The notes below the pieces were generated by a model that was given only the letters and a program-made list of their open reading frames with translations, was not told where the DNA came from and did no database searches. This document shows, in pieces, positions 32,485-45,000 of a DNA stretch of 64,000 bases (positions are counted from its first letter, which is position 1; each line of letters begins with the position of its first letter). The stretch comes from Hypsibius dujardini (taxonomy: Eukaryota; Tardigrada; Eutardigrada; Parachela; Hypsibiidae): NCBI GenBank assembly GCA_001579985.1, contig LRSR01004867.1:1-64000 (forward strand), read 5' to 3'. The translations under genes were made by a program, and so were the position numbers.

Positions 32485-33360
32485 CTAGTCCTGTTGAGGT
32501 TGTGCCTTATCAAAGAGTGTCTTATCAGGGCGGCCACCGTCGACGATTTCCGCCATGTAAGCCGCCACCATCGGACCGCATTGGTTGGTGTTCGGGAGTT
32601 GCTTCTGCACAACAGGAAACGTGACGTGTACAGCTGGCTTCGTTTCGGTGCTGAAAAGCATAAAGAGCTGGTATCTGAAGTGCGGACTCAGTTCTGAATC
32701 AAGGCTGTTGTAAACGAACACTTCTTCGGAAGCTGCGTGCTCGACTGCCAAAATGAAATGAGCAGATGCAAAGAGAACTTGGACACAAGTCAGTCCAGAT
32801 GCAGTCTGGGAGCGAACATGAGCTTTGGTCATCTGCAACTGAATAGCCTTGGTCGGCACGCCGGACTTCTGCAGGGAAATAACTCTCGCCGCTTCCGTTT
32901 CACTCAGACGTCGGTTTTCGGGCAGGTACTTGAAACTTTTGTCTGTCAACTCCTGATTATGGCTGACATTCTTCACAGTGACTTCGAGTTCACCTGCCTT
33001 GAGGCGAACGTTCAACCGAATTTCGGCGGGGCAGCCCGAACGTCCGGTATGAGTGAAGATCCTCTCACCCGTTCCCTTCGCTTTGTAGCCGGCATGATGG
33101 ACGCAATGATACACGATCTTCTTGTACTGCAGAGTCCCAAATAGTTTGTGGTCCTTACTGAGTCGTTGTGATTCGTCCACTACAAAAGTCTGGAATGACT
33201 CCTTCTGATATGGCAGAAAGTCAGTTTCCCAATCAGCATATAAAGCATACTGGTTCTTGAGACCTTTCGCTCCCGATATCTTTGGTTGGTAAAGCTGCTC
33301 CGCTTCTTGTGAGCCTGTCTGTTCTGAGTCGGAAATAGTTCATTGTTATCTGAGCGGTCC
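32485..33360 (-). pseudogene. Transposon-derived FAR1/MULE-type and Ulp1-type chimera
   Basis: A minus-strand frame of 231 codons (32485-33180) extends upstream without ATG to about 33350. The N-terminal part (YHCVHHAGYKAKGTGERIF, GCPAEIRLNVRL) resembles the zinc-binding N-terminal region of ZSWIM3/FAR1-like MULE transposases. The C-terminal part (FASAHFILAVEHAASEEVF, LPNTNQCGPMVAAYM) resembles the end of a C48/Ulp1 cysteine protease, with a QCG catalytic-type motif. Most of a transposase and the protease His/Asp region seem missing, so an internal deletion probably fused the two. It is open today. A decayed DNA transposon is more likely than a host gene. Confidence 0.5.
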
Positions 33361-34601
33361 CCGTCATCTGCGACGGAGCTTGCCACTCTCATTCATTTTG
33401 TCTCGATAATACAGTCAGAGTACTAATAAACTATTGGAAATTGTTTTGCTCTTGGATTTCAATCGTTCCATCAATCAGTAATATATCTTACGAATAACTA
33501 AGTATCCTGGTAATCTCTTGGAAGTCATTTTTTATTGTATTTCAATTAAAAAAATTAAAAGGGTGGGACAGGTGTCAGGGGGCGGAGCTGTAGGCCAGCT
33601 CTGGAAAGCTACGCTCGAATTTCTTGTCCTTTTTGAGAAATACACACAACTCCGTCCCCTTACACCTGAAAAATATTCGGCTGATGCGGATCGACTCCAA
33701 ATTGAATTTGGTGTGGGAAAGTGTTAAAACACTTGTTTTAAATGCATGTTTCAAAATCTACATTTTTTACAGTGAAAATCAAGGAAAATATTGAGCTTTC
33801 AATCAATCAAGCACCTGTTCACAGCACAACCTCGCTAGGAAGTCTTTTTCTGCCTTATTCTTTTCTGAAACCGGTAATGTGATTTCCACGCGGAGACCCC
33901 AATGATAAATCACGATAAATAGGCAGCTGTTTGTAAAAAAAAACTCACGCCGATCGGGAGGGAAAATCTCCATTACTTTCCTAGTTAGGCACAATTGAAA
34001 TGTTACTCTTTTGACCGTATATGAGACTATTCCAAATTCAATTCAGGATTAATAAGCGCAATATCTTCTTGAATATAACAGAATGAAAGTAGTCGAAATT
34101 GTCGCCGCGTAATTATAGCCTAAGCCATGATTCGTTTTTTTGCCTGCCACCGGATGTAAGGGTGCATGCACCGAGGAGAGCGGGGTGGGAAACCATGCCC
34201 TGCGCGAGACCAATTAATTGAGCGAAATCGGCGCTGACAATTTTGGCTTATGCCTAATTTTGGTCATTTCGAATTTTGAATACGATTGTCAGAGCGAATG
34301 TGTAGGAATATATACATTAGATCTGCCATGCCATTTTGTTATTATACTTTTCGCATTTATTTTACAAGGTAATTAATTTCTAAACCTACAGCTCCCCGGC
34401 TATGTTAAACAATTTTATTAAAACTCTTAATTTTTAAATTTTGTGAAGTGCGGTCATAAGCCAAGCTGAGCTAATCAGTTGCAAAAACTTTTTTAATTTT
34501 AAATGCATTTATGCTGTATGCTGAAAAATTTGACTACCATACGTGACTTCTGGTCAGTTCCGGGACAAGACATTTCGCGCGTGAGCCATTGTTTTATAAA
34601 C

Positions 34602-34745
34602 TTACTTATACTTATACTTATACTTATACTTATACTTATACTTATACTTATAGCAGTAGCACGTGTATCTTTACCCGCCCTGCATGACTTATACTTATAA
34701 TTAAACTTATACTTATACTTATACTTATTTACTTATACTTATAGC
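34602..34745. repeat. ACTTAT hexanucleotide array
   Basis: Tandem ACTTAT units in two runs separated by a short unique stretch. The Ile/Leu-repeat frame over it is an artefact. Confidence 0.85.
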
Positions 34746-34789
34746 AGTAGGAGGCGTGTCTGCACCCTCCCTGCCTGACGTATTTAGAT

Positions 34790-34960
34790 TTGGCTAGTCA
34801 TGGGACAACGCTTTATTCAAAAATAGCGGTCAGTTTCGGTACACGCGTAATATGCCTGGCCGCATGATGGGTGTGACCCATACTTTTCCTCCTCATACCT
34901 ATACTTACATGTTTATACTTCATATTTATACTTATCTCTAGGACTACTTAGCTATTACAT
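34790..34960 (+). repeat. Dispersed repeat R2, copy 1
   Basis: Matches the complement of 50440-50605: GGCTAG, ACAACGCTTTATTCAAAA, GTTTCGGTACACGCGTAATA and GGGTGTGACCCATACTT. Both copies sit beside ACTTAT or GTATAA arrays, so array plus core may be one element. Confidence 0.65.
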
Positions 34961-35098
34961 ATCCCCACTTGGAAATGGAAATGAAAAAAACTTGTCCATT
35001 TCAATAGTTTTGTTCAGCACAAAGTTTAAAAATATTTGTAATGTTAGTAAAGTACGATTACAGTGCAAATTGACCACTGATCAGTCGTTTTAATACAG

Positions 35099-37619
35099 CT
35101 GCGTTTGCAACAACTTCCGGCGATAAGTCGGACACCCTCTTTTGGGATGTGGATGTTAGGAGAAACCGTGGAAGATTTTTGGTGTTTGCGCAAGGACCGT
35201 CGCTCTGGAAATTGCCTGGCGTAGATGTTGGTGAGACGAGAGAACTTTCAAACAATTCCGGAGAAACAAATTGGGCCGTTGCTGTGGATTGCGTTAAACA
35301 TCATCTCTACTGGACAACATCCCAAACGAGTATTAGACGTTCTCGGTTTGATGGCTTAGACAATCATCTGGTCGTCTCAAATAGTAAGATACTTCATGGC
35401 AAATAGCGTCATTTGGTGACATTTTCTGGAAAGCGATGCTGATTATGGCCTCGATTTTCATTTCTAGCTGAAATATATAAAGGGTTGGCCGTGGACTTTG
35501 TGTCTGGAAATATGTTTTGGGTTCAAGGCAACGCCATTCTTGTAGCAAAGACGAGTAACCTGGAGGCTGGACACAAAACTCATTTCACATACGGAAATCA
35601 TTTCAAATTCAGCACTTGCCGTGCATCATTCCCGCGGGTAAGTAAGTGTAACGATTGACCTTCAACTAAGCAACCAATTTTTAATTTATGCGATAATCTA
35701 TGCCGTAAAACTTTTAATTAGTTTTCTGAGCGTTGACCAAAATAGCTTGCTCATGGTATTAGCAGTTGTCATGCACTGATTGTTTTTGCAGTCAAGGATT
35801 GCAATTTATAGTGCGTCAATAGGTACAGTATTCTCCTGACTCAAGGAACAGCTAAGCCCCGCCCCACCCCCGAGCCACACACCGGTCCAAATATACGGCG
35901 CATGCGAGGGCGATGTTCACACCCTAGGGCATAAAACTATCCCTGGATGTCGAGAGAATACAACGGCCAATCGAGTCCTCTAAAGTGTATGCGTCTGTGA
36001 TAGTTGTCATACGTATTCAACCTCGAACGGTATTTACTTAAAATCTGGATCTCGGGGAAATTTGAATCTCACCTTGACAAATTGAACTTCACTTGTAGTA
36101 ATCTTGCTGATTTGCGAAACATCCGAAAGTAAAAAGCAATCATGCAGTCGCCTCAAGAATGTTACAAATTTAATATCAGGTTTGCTCTTCGATTGATTCC
36201 CATTTAAAATGCTTCACATGAAAAAATTGTCGCGTCAAAAATTATCTTCCAACCAATCACCTTATGTGACAGGAAAATTTGTCGTTACTATCCAAAACAA
36301 AGGAAAGACTTAAAAGCGGATTGAGGTCGGCCGGGGGAGAAGGCAATCCTGCTGGAGGGGGTCGCAAAAAAATGTTCGCTCCCTTCCCCCGCTGGGCGAG
36401 GGGGCAAGCTTTAACATGTAAAAAGCCAAACAAATTTTGAAGCAGTTAAATAACTTCAATTTCATAAATCACAATATAAAACTAACAGGCAGCTTTTCCT
36501 CATTAAGTGAATAGAGATAATGAAAAAACAGCAGTGCCGTCAAGAGATTCATTTTAGTTTTGGAACCACCGCTCAATCATCTCGTCATTGAAATCCACAG
36601 ATACAGGAACCGATGAAAATTTTGCCGTGAATTTCTTTTTGCCCTGTCCGAATAAGAGTTTAAAATAAAAAAATTATTGCCCCATCTCAATCAATTTTAT
36701 ACATTTGCAGTTCAATCTACTGGTCACACTCCTACACAACAATCGAGACTGCCTCCATGGATGGAAGTAATCGTCAAGTCTGGGTCACTGGAGTCAGGGC
36801 CTTTTCTCTGGCTTTGGATTACGAAGCAAACAACCATTACTGGACCGACCACAGTAAGCTGACGTGGTTGTCAAAACACGAACTCGTTTACAGCCGAAGG
36901 TCCGTTGGTGTTTGTCTTGCACTTAACCGTCTCTTTGGACACGTTTGTGTCCGGATTCGTCAATGTAACTGACAACAACCGACTGATGAAATGTCCGGCC
37001 GTCATAGTTGACGCAGACACTTCCAAACTCTTTGTCAGAGTAAAAGCGTTTTATAATCCTCTACAATGTGAACTAATCAAATGTACCGAAGCAAAATGTC
37101 TGCTAAATATTGGTCCGATAATGTTTTACAGATACTGGAAATATCGAATGCATTTCGTTGAATGGAGGAGGCAAACGAATTGTCTCCGCTTAAGGAAGTG
37201 CGGGAAAATACTCTTTTGGCATCTCATTATCGGGAGGACGCGTTTACTGGACGTCCTACTCACCGTAACTCAATATTGCTAGCGAATCCTGGAATTGTCT
37301 TTCCTAAATCCGCGTTCTGTCGCAGTGGCACGGTAAATAGTATCACCAAAACTGGATCGAAAAGGAAAGAACATTCCCTTCCATCCGGACGGAGTGGATA
37401 CTTATACGGAATTGTTTTTGTGCCAGAAGAGTGCCCCAAATGTACGTTCAATTAAAACCATTCAATTTATACCTCGATTCACAGCCTAGTTACATTTTCC
37501 TTTTAGTAAACAATGCATGCGCGGTTTCCAACGGAGGATGTCCTTTCATCTGTCTGCCTCTCCCGGGAAATAACAAGAAATGTGTTTGCGCTGACGGCAA
37601 TTCATCCTGCACTTCATAA
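35099..37619 (+). pseudogene. YWTD propeller-EGF pseudogene, copy E
   Basis: All six propeller/EGF exons are present with good splice sites: 35099-35383, 35468-35637, 36711-36853, 37132-37264, 37326-37441 and 37507-37619. Two lesions disable it. Exon 35468-35637 is 2 nt shorter than in the paralogues (after GHKT), shifting the frame. Exon 37132-37264 has TAA where the others have CAA in the SAQGSAG segment. The first exon is preceded by a phase-1 acceptor, but no signal-peptide or CS-alpha-beta exon was found upstream. Other blades are well kept (FLVFAQGPSLWKL, HHLYWTTS), so inactivation looks recent. Confidence 0.8.
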
Positions 37620-38122
37620 AATCTTTCGTAATTTTTTCCTGATTTGTTGAGCGAACTTCCGTCGCAGACCTCTTTGTGTTTTAATCGTTTTGTCGGTCTT
37701 AAATTTTAATCGGAGTCTTATTTATTATCTATTTAACTTAATTGAGAAATGAATAAGTGGATCTATGTGGATTAAAATAGTCACTGAAGAAGTAAATTAA
37801 AATTCCTTGGCAATTAATTTTTAGCTAACCTAGCAAGTGATTTCGTCCCGTAATTTTAGTCTTTATCATTCCTGGTTCAAAATCGTCTTCCCGGAAGGGA
37901 TTGCACACGTGTCACGCCAGATACGATTATGAAATGAACAGCTTCAATAAATGAAGCCACGATTGATCAAGACAAAGCGAAAATTGCCGCAAAAGGTTGT
38001 TTGCTGTTTTCTTATTCCAAACAGAAGAGTAGGCGCATGAACAGAATTTCCTATCACGCTAGACATGACAAAATATTACAAAAGCAGAGAAGCAAAGGGA
38101 ACATCGTCGCTTGATTGGTTGC
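37620..38122. other. 3' flank of copy E
   Basis: AT-rich then unique sequence shared with the flanks of A, C and F, including GTGTCACGCCAGATA. No gene. Confidence 0.55.
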
Positions 38123-38268
38123 TCAGTGGTATTTGGCATGGCTAAACAGACGAATAGTCTTGTAGTTGATGCAGTAGAAGAGAGTAGACAATCCGACCGC
38201 AAACTGCACGTACGGAGCAGCGGTCCCGTAACGCACCGCCACGTATTTGTGGAACGAACGCCAGTACC
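38123..38268 (-). pseudogene. Stray but open copy of the last exon of ATP synthase subunit f
   Basis: 146 nt, the same length and phase as exon 3 of the complete gene, with an acceptor (CTTTTAG) and an in-frame stop. Residues GYWRSFHKYVAVRYGTAAP and VQFAVGLSTLFYCINYK are seen. Exons 1 and 2 are absent nearby, so it can hardly give subunit f by itself, yet it has stayed open. Confidence 0.75.
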
Positions 38269-39398
38269 CTAAAAGGAACAAAAATTGATATGATGAGAGA
38301 TAATACCGGAGAGAAAACCATTTTTTTTGCATTTGAATCGTTCCAAATGTGAAATTAAATAATAAATAATAACCACACCGAAGCAGATAATAAAATTTAA
38401 AAATATACTGTAATTATGTAAATAATTTTAAGGACATGTGTATTTTTAAATTTTAAAAAAAATTGAAAATATTTGAAATGAACTGAATTAAATAAAAAAA
38501 ATTCTTCGTTTTTACTTGTATTAGCGAAATAATTAAATTTAGAAATATACTTCCAGGAGTTCAATTAATTAAACTCTTTAAATAAGTTGAATTTAATTGA
38601 ATTTATTTGAATTTAATTAGCTTTTTTTGTTATACTCTTATAGTACAAATTAAATTAAATAATCTACAAAAATTGAACACACAAAAAAACAGTATAAAAT
38701 TATGAAACTGAACGGCAGTTTTTAAAAAAAAATCAAATAAATGTAATATATTATAATTTACCGTTACTTTGACATTACAGCAATTTAACTAAATAATAAT
38801 AATCCACAAAAAATAAGGACATACAATAATGAAAATGTGAAACTGAAAATAACAATTTAAAGGTCCTTGTCAACGGGAGCAAAATGGTCTAATGTAATCA
38901 TTAATTGATGAGAAGGGCAATCGGTTCGAGAGGAAATTTTTTCGGCCAATTGAGAAACTCAAAAAAACTGAAGCTTCTACAAATTTGGCGATGAATACTT
39001 TTATCCACTTATTTATTAACAAATATTTCCATCAATAAATGAAAAAAAATCGTGAAAGACTGCGTCAAAGCAAACACAATCAATTTCAACGATTTTGTAC
39101 GGTAAAGAAAAACAAGATATACACACAATACTTGTGACCTAACGACCGCTGCTGTAGCTGTAATGTTCTTCTTTCTGAAGCATGAAGGTCTTGAAAATAA
39201 TTGATCTGCAAACCCAGTTTGTAACCTTTCGTACAGGCATTTGTTTGTTTGCAGGCTATGGTGTTCGAAATTGACGGATCCGTTCGCGAAGTTACTGTGC
39301 TGAAACGCAGATGCCGAGGCTGCAGTTGCGTGCTTGAGTACGATATGCTCTAGGTCAGTACAAAGAAGGGGTACCAGTTCTACACCCAACCACAGCCA
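38269..39398. other. AT-rich stretch without recognisable gene
   Basis: Low-complexity AATTAA-rich DNA to about 38960, then unique sequence with only a short minus frame (39009-39389) that I do not recognise. Confidence 0.45.
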
Positions 39399-39813
39399 CT
39401 AGTGCGAGTGACTTTGACCGTCTATTTCTCTCGCGAATTCTGCGAATTCATCGCTGCTACCATGACGTAATCGGTTAGTGTTAGTTCGCGGCATCAAGGG
39501 ATTGTACTCGGACCGGATTGGGGGTCTGGTAGGTAGACTGGGATTGGTATCCGGAAGGAGCCTGATAGCTTGGCGGTGACGGATAACTGGGTGGTGATTG
39601 GTAACCTCCGTAAGAACCTCCGTAATATGGATCCGGGGCAGGAGACTGGTAGCTTGGAGGGGACTGGTAACTGGGAGGCGATTGTTAACTGTAATATTGA
39701 TTGGCCGGCAGACTTCCGTACAGAGACCGGGTGTCGGGTGCAGCACCATAGTGGATGTCGGGTGCAGCACCATAGTGGAAGTATGGTGCAGGGGCTGGCG
39801 CATCATAGGGACC
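39399..39813 (-). pseudogene. Degenerate Pro/Tyr/Ser-rich repeat protein
   Basis: After an acceptor (GAAATTTAG) at 39814 the minus strand reads GPYDAPAPAPYFHYGAAP, with HYGAAPD repeats. Then come tandem QSPPSYQ/PSYPSPPSYQ units around GGSYGGYQ. A TAA interrupts the frame after NQYYS. Past the repeats the best continuation is in another frame (YNPLMPRTNTNRLRHGSS, EFAEFAREIDGQSHSH, stop at 39399). A Tyr/Pro repeat of this kind occurs in structural or cuticle-type proteins and in tails of membrane-trafficking proteins; I cannot choose. At least one stop and one frame change indicate decay, or an unrecognised intron. Confidence 0.4.
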
Positions 39814-42083
39814 TAAATTTCAAAGGATTTATTTAATAAATCATCGTTTTTTCTATTTCGGTAAAATATCGGCGATACAAATAATACAGAAAATCAGTAG
39901 ATATTAGGTATAAACATCAATTTATAAATTAATGTACGAAATGCCAATGCTCATATGTATAGTTTACAGAACATAACAGAAACTATACAAACACTGTACA
40001 AACATTACACACCGTTTATACATCTTTATGTGAATCTCTTATCTGCGTAAGCAATACCAGCGCTGAGCAGGAAGACGACAACTATTGGGCTATACATGCT
40101 TTGTGATTGTGGTTTGAGTTTTATAACAAAAATACTGAAACAAATGCGTTTTTGAGATCACTGCAGGTGGAGTAATTTGAGCGGGACAGGAAAAGCGAAT
40201 TTTTCTGCAACTTAAAATGCGTACTTATGTTACTTTTTTGAATTTTTATACAGCAAGGGTTTATACAATGTGACGAAAGTTCTCTTCAAGGCATGGGCAG
40301 TCTTGTGGATGGAACATACGTATGATAAGAAACTAATACGTAATTGTCTCAGCCGTTTTCCTATCATGCGGTTAAACACGCAAGTCATACTTTGAATGTC
40401 GTCAGGTCTCAGCGGAAGTAATTTATTAATTTTTTTAAGCAATAACAAGGTCTGACGTGACTCTACTGTAGCTTCGTACATACTAGGGAACCTTACAAAA
40501 AAGTACTGTACTTAATTTTTCTGCCTTTAGCTTGAGCATTGTGGTAATTTAAACGGTAAAGTATTTGAGTCATACGCCGGAAGATAGTTCATAAGCCGTA
40601 TCACCCATTCAGCTTAATTAAAACCAGTTCTATAAGGTATGAAAAAAGACTCCACACTAGTTTGAGCCGGTTCTGCATATCGTGTGATTTCCCGGGTATG
40701 GTTAGCCGTACCAAACTTTGCCTGCCTTCACATCGTATTCTGTCGAACAAAAAATAAATGATTCTGTTTTTTTACGCGGTACTTTACAAGCAGCAAAAAA
40801 AATATAAATCGTAAAAATGTGCCCAATCATTCACCATCACAGAAAACAAGTTTCAGCATTTCCGTGCACGTTTTAAGGTAGAATAAAGACTCGCTTACAC
40901 ATTTGCAGTAGTCATTTCGCTGTGATGGGTCCGAGTATATTTAGAGTTTTTATGCGATGAAATTGTCTCCCGGGCTTATGGTAGAAGGCGTAGCGAGAGA
41001 GGTTGCTACTCGAAGAAAAAATAATCGCTCTTCTCAGGAAGTTGTCTTTTTTGTTTCTCTCGTATTTTCTTCTTCAGCGAAATTTATTAAATCCCGAATT
41101 CAGGCTTAGAGCTCCTGAATACTTCAATAATAATCGCGTTTTAATTCAATCAAAGGTATAGGTCTGTTGGAACCATTGTTGCCCGCCAAAAATGAAGAGA
41201 GAGTCCAATGAAGTTAACAACAAACTAACGGCAAAAACTTGAATTTATCGTGCGATTGGTAAAGAAACGTTGTAGTCATGAATAACGACGTAGTCGATTT
41301 ATGGGATACTACTCATTATTATTCCAATTGGATTCGGAACGAAAATTCAACGCAAACGGTTGCTTCTCGAAAAATTTGTGCACGCTGCTTTCAGAATTCT
41401 TCTTATAGGCCATTCCTGTTTTCTTCTTAGAGAAATGTTATTTACTGTCATAATGTCCGTGCACAAGTTGATCTACTTTTTCCAAACCGTGATATTTTAA
41501 TAGCGATATGCGAACCTCCGCTTCGTTAAAAATTGCTCTGATAATTCAACGGTTTTTCTAGTTTTCTTTAAAATTTATGCCTCATTTCTTGAGATTTCAT
41601 TTTGCAACTTTAACCTTTCGTTAACTTTCCTTTTCAGATTTTGCCCATTTACAATATTTGCAAATTTTTTGTTTATCGACCAGTTTCCGTAAACACCAGA
41701 CCGTTACAACTTCAAAGAAGCTTTGAGGTTGCACCTTCTACCCACAGCAGTACTCGCTGTCGTGCATACTGTAGAAAATTGTAATATGGTCTGCAGTCAT
41801 TTTCTTGATTAAGAAGGACTGCCAAACCGGTGTAAGAAATAGCAGACGTAAAAAGCTAGTTCATTCGTCATTACAGGTTAGCGCTGCAGGCTGCCCACAA
41901 TATCTGAGCAGTAATTGACGTCAGTTGCTCTTTCGAGTGCAGTTAAATATCTACGTCTACTGGCAAAAATTGGGTGTCTGTACTTCTATTAACACTTTGT
42001 AAACTTTTCATTTTTTTCCACATATTCCGTTATTGCGATAATAACATCTTGTCTCTTTTTTTAGTGAATCCTGCACCTCTCAG
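39814..42083. other. Gene-free stretch upstream of copy F
   Basis: No coding exon recognised; only short frames. The last 40 bp before 42084 contain TCTTTTTTTAG, a possible acceptor for a 5' UTR exon of copy F. Confidence 0.45.
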
Positions 42084-45000
42084 ATGGCACGAATCTTTTT
42101 AACGGTGATGCTCATTTTTTCAAGTGTTATTTACGCGTCTCCAAGTAATTTGCAGGGTAAGACAGTTTTTTTTATTGTTGTATTGATCTGATAGGGGCTT
42201 CAGAGATGCAGAATGTTCTACTCAGTTCTGGAAAGTGAAAAACCAAAATAATATGACTACCGGGTGGAAACTTATTTTTTGGCAATTATTTACAAATTGT
42301 TGAGGTCGTGAACGTCAGTCGTTACAAAAACATGATGACGCTAAAATGTAGCAAATTCAATTGACTTCCAACGACTATACTTAAATTGTTATATCGTGCA
42401 AGAGTATGATTGAGAACTTCATTTATTCTAACCTTAATCAAATTTGAAAATGTCATTGGAGCACAATTTTCAACCCGCGGTTTGCGAGGCTTGGTAATTG
42501 TCTCCCTGTTTGCGTTTTTGGAAAACGCACAAAGCGCTTTTGATAACAGCATTTTTGAAGCATTTTATGTGGGCTTCATAAATAATGATTATGTTCGTAA
42601 TTTTGCAACATTTAAATTTCCCCCGCATCGAAACTTGAAACGCCCAACAAGGCCCGAGAAGCTCATATCGTTGGGACAAAGTGTCGCCACGTCATAGCTT
42701 TCGCTGTGAGGATGTAACTGCTAAAATTTGAACAAAGTCTTTCCTAAGACAACAGTTTACAAAGTTGAAATGCATTTGGGTGTTCTGTAGAGCGTTTCAG
42801 CAAAAGCGAGACTCATGAAAGACTCGTCAAAGATAAAATTGCCAGAAAGCTCCCTGACATTTCGTCACTTAGTTCTATGCACAAAGTAATCTTGAGATCT
42901 CCAATCCTTTTGAAATTTTTACCAACGATGATTAAGATGCGTTACTACTGTTTGACATCAAATTTTCTTTCTTTTTATATTTTTTTTGCGAATTTTTTAT
43001 TCGGGGACATTTTCGTCACTTACTCATGTCTAAATATTTAAAAATTAAAATACTTTATTCATAAATTTTCAAAATGTGAAGTAATATGAAGCTATAGAGT
43101 TCCGAAATAGTGGGTCTCGGTCGGTTATCAAGGACTGAAAGTTTGCAAATTAGCAAAAATCGTTTTTTTTTAACTTTATCGAGTTATCAATCTTGCTCCT
43201 GAGTTCTTCTGCCGACATGACAGAGTTCGGGCTGGTCTTCTTCACGAATTTGATTCTGAAGGCATATTCGGTCTTGCGCTTTTCCTGTTTCGTGCGCCCG
43301 GAGTGAGCGCGGATGCATGTCTGGTAGCTGCTGCAGCGGTTCACTTCCATAAGTAAACGCAACCTTCTCGGGCACTTTCCGCATACGAGTAGCTGCAAAT
43401 GTAGCGGCTGTCCAGGCGGCTGAGATACAACTTTAAGTCCAAGTCAGTGAATCGTGGTGGAAGAGCAGTAAGCCATGCAGAGGAGCATTCCTTGCCGAGG
43501 ATATGAAGACTGTACGATAGAGAATCATCAATGGTAATCTTTTTGGGTTTCCAGTCGGGCTCGTTGTGGGTTGTCGTAGAACCTGCAGAAAGAGCCTTAA
43601 TAGAACAATAGTGAGCTGTATTTGACATTTACGCGTGACCGTTTCATGAAAATCGGTATAAGTGAGCAATCAATTAATGAACCGCTCGTATGAACTTACT
43701 GCTGGTGACGCTTGCAGTCGTTAGGAATTCTCCCTGCGGCAGCGTCCGAGCAAAAAACATCCATCTGTTTGGCATCAAACTGACCACTCACGGTCAATGG
43801 GACGGAGACATCTTACATATTTTGTGCTCAAATCTCACTACTCTCATTCTTCCACTCTCACATCCCCATCCTGATAACTCAGATCCCCCATCTTACAACC
43901 CCCATCTGTCATCTCCCATCCCAAACCTTTTACATAAATCCCTCAACTTGATGCAAACGTTTGTTTTACTTGTTGAGTAATCATAAAATGTAATATTATA
44001 TTGCTGAGTACAACCAGGGTTTATTCAAAAGAAAGTATGCGACAGAAAGATTGTTCCTCGCCTGCAGTGTTTATTTTGGCTGCCTGTTTTCAGAGCGACG
44101 GACTACAACAGAGCCAAACAAAACAAGTGGATTTCTCGTTTTCGCGCAGGGTACAGCCCTTTGGAAATTACCTCTTGATGATCATGACGACATAAAACAG
44201 CTTCCAAATATTTTTGGAGAATACATTAGCGCAGTTGCAGTGGATTGTGTTAACCATCATCTCTACTGGACAAATCAACATACGGGAATTAGACGTTCTC
44301 GATATGATGGCTCAGACAACCATCTGGTTGTCTCAAAAAGTAAAACACGTCATACGAATTACCGTCATTAATGGCATTTCCTGGAGAGCGATGCTAATTA
44401 TGGCATCAATTTTCATTTCTAGCTCACTTATATACGGGATTGGCCGTAGACTTTGTTGCCGGAAATATGTTTTGGACTGAAGACAACGCCATTGTTGTAG
44501 CAAAGATGAATCACCTGGAGGCTGGACATAAAACTATCATTTCATTCAAGGAAAGGACCAAAAACACCTACCACTACTACAACACATTTATACTAGGACT
44601 TGCCGTGCATCCTTCCCGCAGGTAGATTAATGAAGCGATTGACCTTCAACTAAGCAACCACTCTTTAGGTTGTGCAATAATACATGCAGTTAAGCTTTTA
44701 ATTAGTTTTCTGAGCGTTTACCAAATATCTTGCTCATGGTATTAGCAGTTGTCATGCACTGATTGATTTCGTAATCAAAGATTGCGATTTCTAATGACGA
44801 TTTCTTGCTGATGTGCATAACATCCAAAAGTGATAAGCAATCATGCGGTGGCCCCAAAAACGTAACAAAATTAATATTTTGGTTGCTCTTTAACTGATGC
44901 CCATTTAAAATGCTACATGTGGAAGAGTTGCCGCGCCAAAAATCATCTTCCAACCAATCACCTCATGTGACAGGAGATGTTTTCGGTATCATCCAAAATA

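Larger units (their letters stand above)
33393..35098. other. Gene-free stretch with hexanucleotide repeats
   Basis: No gene was identified. It contains a CTTATA array at 34602-34652 and 34683-34745 and a dispersed repeat at 34790-34960. Confidence 0.6.

Noticed and set aside
32100-32697. Repeat-rich frames VCLSVCLSAC and following
   Set aside because: Produced by the CTGT/CTGC microsatellite and then the antisense of the transposon-derived chimera.
34503-34700. Frame with ILILIL transmembrane-like segment
   Set aside because: Translation of the ACTTAT hexanucleotide array.
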